From: Paenibacillus ginsengarvi
GTDB lineage: Bacteria > Bacillota > Bacilli > Paenibacillales > NBRC-103111
Direction: 5' to 3'
NCBI RefSeq assembly: GCF_003626695.1
Contig: NZ_RBAH01000003.1
Coordinates: 63,641-127,640 of the forward strand
Length of the DNA: 64,000 nt
Shown here: piece after piece, positions 52,456 through 64,000 of the stretch
Layout: each line of letters begins with the position of its first letter
How positions within the stretch are numbered: the first letter of the stretch is position 1
Position numbers and translations under genes: made by a program
The notes under the pieces: model-generated
Told to the model about the DNA's origin: nothing
Seen by the model: only the letters and a program-made list of their open reading frames with translations
The model's database searches: none

Positions 52456-55011
52456 ATGGACAATCCACACATCTTGCTCCCAATCGCAAATCGTTCGTAT
52501 TTACGCATAGATCCGCTCTCACACGGTACATTTCGGATACGTACAAGTCATACTGCCGATATTAAGGAGCCTCCACTTGTTCGTTACGGTATTATTCATC
52601 CTACCCTATCTACAACATATACGATGGAGCAAAACGATACTTCCATCATGATACATACTGACCACTCATCCCTGCGCGTTGACAAAGACAGCGGAAAGCT
52701 AGCCTTGTTCAATCGTCGCGGCGATTTGCTGACCTGTCATGCCGAGAATGTTCAAAATCCGGCTTCTATACCTGGCTTTGAAGTCCATTTTCTTCTATCC
52801 GGGGACGAAATGATGTACGGGCTAGGGGACGAAACGAGGGAACACATTCAGCACCGGGGACATGCCGCCGACATGAAGGTCGATGCTGTGAGCCGCCATG
52901 CTCCCGTACCGTTCCTTATGAGCAGTAAAGGCTGGGGGCTGCTGGTCAATACGACATGGAGACACCGCATTGATATTGCTCACACGTTTGCGGATCGTTT
53001 ATTCATTAGCGGGCAAGATGGAGATCTGGATTACTTTCTGTTTGTCGGAGACGATTATGCCGAATTGCTTGATTGTTATACAGAAGTCGCAGGAAGACCG
53101 CTTATGATGCCCATTTGGGCTTACGGTTTAACGTTCGCCTGTCATTCGTACACCAACGCACGCGAGATGATCGACGATGCTTTGAATTTTCGCAGAGACG
53201 GTATTCCTTGCGATGTGATCGGTCTTGAGCGCGGTTGGATGGAAGAAGACAATGACGGCAAGATTCCATTTCCATTTCGTTGGGATCAGAACCGTTTTCG
53301 AGTGTCCTCCTCCTCCAACTATACAGCTCCCTTTATCGATACGTTGCACAATCACGGTTTTAAAATGAGCCTTTGGTTAAATTGCAGTTATGATGTAAGC
53401 TTGGAAGACGAGCATTCCTTTTATGCTCAAATACGTCAATTTGTTGAGGTTGGCGTATCTTCATTCAAGATGGTCGTGCCGGAAAGCTCCTTCCAACATC
53501 CGACAGGAATATGGGGAAATCAAATGAGCGACACGGAAATTCGCAATCTATTCCCCCTCCTGCTGAGCAAACAAATGCATCAAGGCTTTCAAAAACAAAC
53601 GGGGCGCCGCTCGATGAATTACATCGCTGTCGGATATGCAGGCTTGCAGCAATATGCAGCCACATGGGCCGGAAACTCGCAAGGCGAATCGACGCTGATT
53701 TCCGTATTAAATCATGGATTAACCGGTCATACCAATACAACAAGCGATATGGACGTATCTTCGCCCGAAGGGATCCATTTCGGTTTTTTGCAAGCATGGT
53801 CGCTTGTAAACAGCTCTGGGTTCTGGTGCCATCCGTCTATTTTGAAGAACGATTTATTGTTAACATTTAGGCATTACGCTAAACTGCGTTATTCTCTTAT
53901 CCCTTACATTTATTCTGCGGCACATACGGCTGCTCGCACAGGAATGCCCATCGTACGAGCAATGCCCCTGATCTTCCCGGAAGACCCTCTATCGAACCAA
54001 TTACTGAATCAATATATGTTTGGCGATTCATTTCTTGTTGCCGCGTTTACAAAGCAGGTATATTTACCGAATGGCGAATGGATCGATTACTGGACAGGCG
54101 AGAAGCATGCCGGACTGAAGTGGTTGACGCCTGCCGTCCCTTTCCCCGCAGGGGGTCCACTATATGTGCGAGCCGGCGTGATTATCCCGACTTGGACCGC
54201 TGGCGAGTGTATCGAAGAGAAACAAAAGGAAATCATCGGATTGCACTTTTATCCACACGGGGAAAGCAATTATACATTATTGGAAGACGATGGTACGACC
54301 TATTCCTATTTGCAGCAGGAAATCGCCGAAACCAAAATCCGTTGTTTAGCAAACAGTACATCTCTGCGCGCGGAAATTGGCCTAAGAACCGGGCGTTACG
54401 ATGGAATGCCGTCTAGGCGCATCTATGATGTTCAATTTCATCTGGAAGCAAGGCCGTTTAAAGTAACGGTTAACGGTTTTTCTTTAACAGAGACCTCCGA
54501 TATAGATAAAGCCTCTTTTTCTAATCGCGATTATTGGTTTTTCGATCGAACCGCATGGACTGCCCGTCTTTTCGTCGAAGAAGGCGCAATAAATCCGACA
54601 AGTATCTCGATAGAAATCATTTACGATTTGACTGACCGACGCTTCATGAATCAGCCGGAGACCGGAAACCGCACCATTGCAGCAACAGCCATCGTGAAAC
54701 TACATCATCCTTTGGTCAAAAAGATTGTCGATTTGATGGAAGCGCAGGACGGACATCATTGGAGCCTGCAAGACGCAGCCGAGCGTTTGCATGTTAATGC
54801 TTCACATCTTGGCAGGGTATTCAAGAAAGAAATGGGTGTATCGTTTCCTCAGTACATTCTGAAAAAAAGAATGGAGCATGCAAAAAAACTGTTGCAGGGT
54901 GGCAACAGTGTATCGGAAACGACTTATACGCTTGGGTTCAAAGACATCAGTCATTTCATTCGCGTATTCCGCAAATATTATGGGGTTACGCCGGGGGAAA
55001 TCAAAAACTAG
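52456..55011 (+). CDS. Catalytically dead GH31 domain fused to an AraC DNA-binding domain
   Basis: An 851-residue protein without signal peptide. Residues ~1-700 align with GH31 alpha-glucosidase/xylosidase: N-terminal beta-sandwich (EVHFLLSGDEMMYGLGDETR), (beta/alpha)8 barrel (PIWAYGLTFACHSYTNAREM) and the distal sheets (VYLPNGEWIDYWTGEKHAGL). Residues ~755-851 are an AraC-type double HTH (DAAERLHVNASHLGRVFKKE, YTLGFKDISHFIRVFRKYYG). The GH31 nucleophile segment, usually FKTDFGE, reads FKMVVPE (Val340 for Asp), and the acid/base segment, usually WxGD, reads WAGN (Asn407). Both catalytic aspartates are missing, so the barrel is probably a sugar sensor that controls DNA binding. Start 52456 is the best-supported of three in-frame ATGs but has only a modest AAGGG site. 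Confidence 0.85.
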   Translation: MDNPHILLPIANRSYLRIDPLSHGTFRIRTSHTADIKEPPLVRYGIIHPTLSTTYTMEQNDTSIMIHTDHSSLRVDKDSGKLALFNRRGDLLTCHAENVQNPASIPGFEVHFLLSGDEMMYGLGDETREHIQHRGHAADMKVDAVSRHAPVPFLMSSKGWGLLVNTTWRHRIDIAHTFADRLFISGQDGDLDYFLFVGDDYAELLDCYTEVAGRPLMMPIWAYGLTFACHSYTNAREMIDDALNFRRDGIPCDVIGLERGWMEEDNDGKIPFPFRWDQNRFRVSSSSNYTAPFIDTLHNHGFKMSLWLNCSYDVSLEDEHSFYAQIRQFVEVGVSSFKMVVPESSFQHPTGIWGNQMSDTEIRNLFPLLLSKQMHQGFQKQTGRRSMNYIAVGYAGLQQYAATWAGNSQGESTLISVLNHGLTGHTNTTSDMDVSSPEGIHFGFLQAWSLVNSSGFWCHPSILKNDLLLTFRHYAKLRYSLIPYIYSAAHTAARTGMPIVRAMPLIFPEDPLSNQLLNQYMFGDSFLVAAFTKQVYLPNGEWIDYWTGEKHAGLKWLTPAVPFPAGGPLYVRAGVIIPTWTAGECIEEKQKEIIGLHFYPHGESNYTLLEDDGTTYSYLQQEIAETKIRCLANSTSLRAEIGLRTGRYDGMPSRRIYDVQFHLEARPFKVTVNGFSLTETSDIDKASFSNRDYWFFDRTAWTARLFVEEGAINPTSISIEIIYDLTDRRFMNQPETGNRTIAATAIVKLHHPLVKKIVDLMEAQDGHHWSLQDAAERLHVNASHLGRVFKKEMGVSFPQYILKKRMEHAKKLLQGGNSVSETTYTLGFKDISHFIRVFRKYYGVTPGEIKN

Positions 55012-55076
55012 CTATTTGCCCGAAACAAATAGTTTTTGCATTTTGGAAACAAAATGCTCTCTCATTGAGGTTTAGA

Positions 55077-55107
55077 CCCCCGTCCAGCTGCTATGTCTGG
55101 ACGGGGG
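55077..55107. terminator. Rho-independent terminator between GH31-AraC and terC genes
   Basis: CCCCCGTCCAG pairs with CTGGACGGGGG around a nine-base loop; a T-rich stretch follows. It lies between convergent genes and can serve both. Confidence 0.75.
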
Positions 55108-55173
55108 CGTTACAATCATTTTGTACGGAGAATCAAATTCAGTCGCACGCCTTTCAGCCGTGCAACCACTTCC

Positions 55174-55887
55174 TTAAGAAGCCTTGAACGGCTCGCCTGC
55201 GGCTTTCTCGGCCTCGGCGGATTTGCTCGCCCGCGACTTTTTGATCGCCATGCCGATACCCATGACGATGACTACGATAACCGCCACGATCGTCCACTTC
55301 AGCACACCTTCGCCGATCCAAGCCTTGATGAACTTCTCGTCGACGATCATCTTGGCCGACGTGAGTGCAAGTACGGCCGCTCCGATATACATCGTAGCCG
55401 GGAATCTCTCGATCAGCTTGAGGACCAGCGTGCTTCCCCATACCATAACCGGTACGCTGATCGCGAGGCCGACGACAACAAGCGCAAAGCTGCCATGCGC
55501 GGCTCCGGCTACGGCTAGAATGTTGTCGATGCCCATAACCGCGTCGGCAATTACGATCGTCCGGATTGCCGCTCCGAGCGAGGTGCCCGCTTTGACGTTG
55601 TCATGATTTTTCTCCTCGGTCAGCAGTTTAATCGCAATCCAGACGAGGAACAATCCGCCGACAAGCAGCAGTCCCGGAATGGCCAGCAGCCATACGACGG
55701 CAAGCGTCGCGACAGCCCGGATGACGACCGCGCCCACGGTTCCCCAAATAATAGCTTTCTTTTGCTGCTCCTTCGGCAGGTTGCGCGCCGCCATCCCGAT
55801 CACGATCGCATTGTCTCCCGCCAGCACCAGGTCGATGACGATAATCATAAGCAGTGCGGATAACATTTCGCCTGTAAACCATTCCAT
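55174..55887 (-). CDS. TerC family membrane protein
   Basis: A 237-residue protein with about seven membrane segments; the TerC signature acidic pairs are visible (IVIDLVLAGDNAIVIGMAAR near residue 16 and IVIADAVMGIDNILAVAGAA near 115). TerC/YkoY proteins are metal-ion (mainly Mn2+) exporters. AAGGAGG precedes the ATG at 55887. A yybP-ykoY manganese riboswitch lies directly upstream, as usual for such genes. Ends with a charged Lys/Ala-rich tail. Confidence 0.9.
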   Translation of the reverse strand: MEWFTGEMLSALLMIIVIDLVLAGDNAIVIGMAARNLPKEQQKKAIIWGTVGAVVIRAVATLAVVWLLAIPGLLLVGGLFLVWIAIKLLTEEKNHDNVKAGTSLGAAIRTIVIADAVMGIDNILAVAGAAHGSFALVVVGLAISVPVMVWGSTLVLKLIERFPATMYIGAAVLALTSAKMIVDEKFIKAWIGEGVLKWTIVAVIVVIVMGIGMAIKKSRASKSAEAEKAAGEPFKAS

Positions 55888-55963
55888 CTTGGATCCCTCC
55901 TTCTTGTGTGCGGATAAGCGCCGTTTCCGTTTAGGATGCGTAGCTGCTGCCCGTTCCAAACGC

Positions 55964-56125
55964 AAAAACGACCCTTACCCAGGCGGTAAAGGCCGTTTAA
56001 AAACAAAACGGAAAAGACCTTTACCTTGACGGCAAAGGTCTTGCTAACAACGAAAGTCGTTGCCAACAAAGCCGGGGACGCGAATCCCGTAATGACGACT
56101 TTGCTGTAGTAGCTACTCCCCTTTG
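55964..56125 (-). ncRNA. yybP-ykoY (manganese) riboswitch
   Basis: The minus-strand leader contains the conserved AAAGGGGAGTAGC (56124-56112), GTCGTCATTACG, CCGGC and GTTGGCAACGAC segments of the yybP-ykoY class. It ends with hairpin GACCTTTGCC ... AAGGTAAAGGTC followed by TTTT (56040-56011), and a second terminator-like stem AACGGCCTTTACC / GGGTAAGGGTCGTT (56000-55968) before TTTTT. Mn2+ binding should favour the antiterminated, expressed state of terC. Confidence 0.9.
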
Positions 56126-56139
56126 ATTCGATTGTTTTT

Positions 56140-56169
56140 ATTGTACAGGAAAAGTAGAAGGGCAGTCAA
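56140..56169 (-). promoter_or_regulatory. Sigma-A promoter of the terC riboswitch
   Basis: Minus strand: -35 TTGACT (56169-56164), 18-bp spacer, -10 TACAAT (56145-56140). Confidence 0.7.
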
Positions 56170-56201
56170 GCACAAGGATGAGCAAGCTATTCCATGCAAA
56201 T

Positions 56202-61472
<5,271 letters not shown>

Positions 61473-61501
61473 TTGCTGTTAATTTCTTACTGTCATATAA
61501 T
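61473..61501 (+). promoter_or_regulatory. Sigma-A promoter of the AraC gene at 61538
   Basis: -35 TTGCTG (61473-61478), 17-bp spacer, -10 TATAAT (61496-61501); 37 bp before the ATG. Confidence 0.75.
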
Positions 61502-61537
61502 GAAAGCATCTTCCTCAGGACAAGGGGGTGGGATCAT

Positions 61538-62431
61538 ATGAAGCCCAGGATCGATCGCCCTAATTTTCGCTGCAACCAATTTTATTTTTTGCATAAGGAG
61601 TGGCAAAACGTTCCGGTCCAGCACTACCATGCCCATGAAGGAATTGAGTTTCTGTACATTCACGAAGGTTCCGGCCGTCTGATCCTGGATGACCGGCTGT
61701 ATACGCTGGGGCCGCGGGCTCTGGTGTTTTTTCAGCCGTATCAGCCGCATTTGCTTTCCTACGAGCTTCCTTATTTAAGATCGCTGGTCAAGTTCAAGCT
61801 TCCGCTCTCGGACCCGTTTATCCAGCTGTTTCCTCGTCTTTGCGACTTTTTCGGCGTTCTGGAGAAGTCCGTCGCGAAGCAGCAAATATTCCAGCTGGAC
61901 CCGAAGCAGGACAAGGAGCTATCGGGGCATCTCGCCTTGTTGGACGAAGCGCTCCGCGCCGTTACCCTCCATGAGCAGAAGGAACAGTTTCATGTCTTTT
62001 TGCTGCAATTCATGTCTTTCTTGAAGCTTCGCATTTTTATCGAGGTCGATACTGTCGCCAGGCCCTTCCCCCTCCGGCACGCGCACTATCCGGAAAAAGT
62101 ATGGGAATGGGTCAACCTGCATTTCAAAGAGCCGTTCCACTTGAATAAGCTCGCCCTCGATCTTCACCTGTCCGCCAGCTACTTGTCGGGCTTGTTCCGC
62201 CAATATACGGGCAGCACCATCACCGAATACATAACAAAAAGAAGACTGGACGAAGCCTGTCTTCTTCTGCAAACTACTTCTTTACCGATCGATCAAGTAG
62301 GCAAAAACTCCGGATTTCGGAATGCCGCCTATTTTTGCCGCAGCTTTAAAAAAAGATACGGCCTCACTCCGCAGCAATATCGCATCCAGTCGGCCCAATC
62401 GTTTGAAAGCTTCATGCCTTCAACGCGTTAA
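61538..62431 (+). CDS. AraC-family transcriptional regulator with cupin sensor
   Basis: A 297-residue regulator. The N-terminal cupin (HYHAHEGIEFLYIHEGSGRL ... LGPRALVFFQPYQPH) probably senses a sugar; the C-terminal double HTH is clear (FHLNKLALDLHLSASYLSGL, DQVGKNSGFRNAAYFCRSFK). AAGGGGG precedes the ATG at 61538; longer readings from 61181 lie in the divergent promoter region and are rejected. It is divergent from the giant lyase and convergent to the LplA-like gene, so it is their likely controller. Confidence 0.9.
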   Translation: MKPRIDRPNFRCNQFYFLHKEWQNVPVQHYHAHEGIEFLYIHEGSGRLILDDRLYTLGPRALVFFQPYQPHLLSYELPYLRSLVKFKLPLSDPFIQLFPRLCDFFGVLEKSVAKQQIFQLDPKQDKELSGHLALLDEALRAVTLHEQKEQFHVFLLQFMSFLKLRIFIEVDTVARPFPLRHAHYPEKVWEWVNLHFKEPFHLNKLALDLHLSASYLSGLFRQYTGSTITEYITKRRLDEACLLLQTTSLPIDQVGKNSGFRNAAYFCRSFKKRYGLTPQQYRIQSAQSFESFMPSTR

Positions 62432-62514
62432 GCGGCTAATACAACCAAATGGAAACGGATCGACGACCGGCCGACAATGTCAGACGTATCGCCGATCCGC
62501 ACGTTTTTATCGCC

Positions 62515-64000
62515 TTATTTCCACTGAGCCCCGGTATAGCTGGCTTCCTTCAAGGCGTCGTTGACTTCCTTGATCACTTGCGCGCCGCCTTTATCCATCC
62601 AGTCCTTGACCATCTTGTCCCAATCGGAAATCGGTTTTTCGCCGAAAATCATTTTCGTTTGTTCGGTGTACAGCAATTTGCTCAGCTCGGAATCTTTCGT
62701 CGCTCTCGTTTCGGAGAAGATGGCATTCACCGGATTGACGTAATGCTTCAGGTTTTTGTGCATCGTCTCGAATTGGGCGGCTACGTCGCGCAGCAGCGGT
62801 ATCGTATATTCTCTGGAGTAACCGTTAGCGTCGTCGCTCGGCGCCCACATCGTTCTATCCGGCAAGTAGTTCATAGGAGCCATGCCTTTTTCTTCAAGCT
62901 CTCTTTGCACAGCGCCGTTTACGATTTTATACCCTTGATTTTCGTAGCCGTTCAGCCAGTCGAAATCTTTGTTGGCGGCGTTACGCTGCTCGAGCGGATA
63001 AAACTTGCGGCCGAAGTCGAGCATCTCCATAATGCGCTTCACTTTGTCCGGATCGTCCTTCAGCTTGGCGCTCAGCATGACGAGACCGTAATAGCCAGGG
63101 GAGGACGTATAGCCTTGCGTACCGTCCGGAGCTTTGAACGCCGGGATCGGCGCCAGCTTGGCGTTCGGATTGACGTCGACGAGTCCTTGCATCCACGTCG
63201 GGTTCATGCCGCGCGGCGTTCCGATGAAAATACCGGCTTTGCCCGCATAAAATTCCTTTGTATTTACATTCGTCCAGTTCGTAAGCGCGAAGTCTTTCGT
63301 AATGGCGCCTTCCTTGTACAAATCGGCGAGCCACTGCACATGCTCTTTGCGCGCGTTCGAGATAAAGCCCGGGATGAGCTGGCCTTGATCGTTCTTATGA
63401 TACCAGGCGCTCAGATCCCAGTAGGAGCCCATCGCGTATTGCGGATTGATGTTCTCGGCCATCGCCATGCCGTACGTATCGGCTTTGCCGTTGCCGTCCG
63501 GGTCGTTTTTCGTGAAGGCGATCGCCACCTGCTTCAGCTCTTCGTAGTTGGTCGGCATTTTGAGTCCGAGCTTTTCGAGCCAGTCCGTGCGGATCATCGG
63601 GGTCAGGTCGTAATTTTCGGTCAAATATTTTTGGAGCGCATACGTTTTCCCGCCGACCATAACCGCCTTGCGTACGTTTTCCGGGATCAGCTTGAACGAT
63701 TCGTACTTGCTAAGATATTCGTCGAGCGGTAGGAACGCGCCCTGCTTCGCCCATTTATAAAAGTTCGAGTCAGGCCCTTCCAAAACAATGATGTCCGGAA
63801 TATCGCCCGATGCCACGACCGCGCTGAGCTTCTGCGTATAGTCGGAGCGCACTACGTATTGGGGCTTGAAGTCCACGTTGAACTTCTCGTTGATCAATTG
63901 AATGCCTTTGCCGTCCGACGGAGGCAGCGCTCCGTAACGGAAGTCGATCATCGAGATCGTATGTTTTTTCGCCGATTGCGACTGTCCTTCCGCCGCGTTT
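62515..64000 (-). CDS. LplA-type sugar-binding lipoprotein (5' end outside the window)
   Basis: At least 494 residues of a family-1 solute-binding protein of the LplA/YtcQ type; the frame is open to the right edge, so the signal peptide and lipobox lie outside. Motifs: INEKFNVDFKPQYVVRSDYT, ASGDIPDIIVLEGPDS, NDPDGNGKADTYGMAMAENI, and LDFGRKFYPLEQRNAANKDF. Such proteins bind sugars or oligosaccharides (with LplB/LplC permeases) in Paenibacillaceae. The next genes upstream are not visible. It is convergent to the AraC regulator and close to the giant lyase, suggesting import of that lyase's products. Confidence 0.85.
   Translation of the reverse strand, partial: NAAEGQSQSAKKHTISMIDFRYGALPPSDGKGIQLINEKFNVDFKPQYVVRSDYTQKLSAVVASGDIPDIIVLEGPDSNFYKWAKQGAFLPLDEYLSKYESFKLIPENVRKAVMVGGKTYALQKYLTENYDLTPMIRTDWLEKLGLKMPTNYEELKQVAIAFTKNDPDGNGKADTYGMAMAENINPQYAMGSYWDLSAWYHKNDQGQLIPGFISNARKEHVQWLADLYKEGAITKDFALTNWTNVNTKEFYAGKAGIFIGTPRGMNPTWMQGLVDVNPNAKLAPIPAFKAPDGTQGYTSSPGYYGLVMLSAKLKDDPDKVKRIMEMLDFGRKFYPLEQRNAANKDFDWLNGYENQGYKIVNGAVQRELEEKGMAPMNYLPDRTMWAPSDDANGYSREYTIPLLRDVAAQFETMHKNLKHYVNPVNAIFSETRATKDSELSKLLYTEQTKMIFGEKPISDWDKMVKDWMDKGGAQVIKEVNDALKEASYTGAQWK

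Overview
The window looks like chromosomal DNA of a Gram-positive saprophyte of the Paenibacillaceae (Paenibacillus or Cohnella type). The basis is moderate-to-high GC, strong AAGGAGG-like ribosome binding sites, a T-box leader and a yybP-ykoY riboswitch, a catabolite-repression (cre) box, many AraC-type regulators, lipoprotein solute-binding proteins of sugar ABC transporters, and very large modular secreted enzymes. No rRNA, tRNA, CRISPR array or intact transposon was found. This placement is inference; no database was searched.

Layout. 1-9.6 kb: tail of a secreted Ig-repeat protein; a huge secreted heparinase II/III-type lyase with carbohydrate-binding modules and a C-terminal FIMAH domain, split by a frameshift near 1.94 kb; a sugar-binding lipoprotein; and a GntR regulator whose effector domain is itself a solute-binding-protein fold. 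9.8-11.35 kb: trpS behind a Trp-specific T-box and a short upstream ORF with tandem Trp codons. 11.4-16.4 kb: three small VOC (glyoxalase-fold) proteins, a J-domain protein, a BtrH-like protein and a WYL regulator. 16.4-20.6 kb: a decayed accessory zone with a low-GC beta-propeller gene, pieces of a lipoprotein/beta-helix gene, an AraC gene and a sulfurtransferase gene, a possible IS200/IS605 tail, and duplicated intergenic repeats. 20.6-24.6 kb: sulfurtransferase, a DUF350/ATP-grasp/lipoprotein cluster and a GNAT acetyltransferase. 24.7-30.1 kb: SWIM protein, SNF2 helicase, AraC regulator. 30.2-33.3 kb: a 56-residue membrane protein, an unusual HTH-LamG-VOC fusion and a frameshifted sugar-binding lipoprotein. 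33.4-42.2 kb: a peptide-use locus (M19 dipeptidase and proline-iminopeptidase-like hydrolase divergent from an IclR regulator and a five-gene Dpp/Opp transporter). 42.4-47.1 kb: an ECF-sigma/DUF1835 fusion, a repeat cluster, a secreted beta-propeller protein and a 47-residue membrane protein. 47.2-55.0 kb: a carbohydrate locus with a Tat-exported beta-helix protein, a sugar-binding lipoprotein, a GH109-like protein and a GH31-AraC fusion. 55.2-64 kb: TerC under a manganese riboswitch, a second giant heparinase II/III-type lyase, an AraC regulator and an LplA-type sugar-binding lipoprotein cut by the window edge.

How the parts work together. Most of the window serves capture and breakdown of extracellular glycans: secreted lyases cut polymers, lipoproteins bind the fragments (no sugar permease genes lie beside them), and AraC, GntR or cre-linked control matches expression to supply. 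The most novel points are (1) a full GH31 glycosidase domain that has lost both catalytic aspartates and is fused to an AraC DNA-binding domain, facing two duplicated promoters with 21-bp-spaced direct repeats that could be its operators; (2) a cytoplasmic HTH-LamG-VOC fusion; (3) a Trp-Trp upstream ORF running through the trpS ribosome binding site, recalling the B. subtilis rtpA leader; and (4) an ECF-sigma/DUF1835 fusion with a near-perfect internal ribosome binding site.
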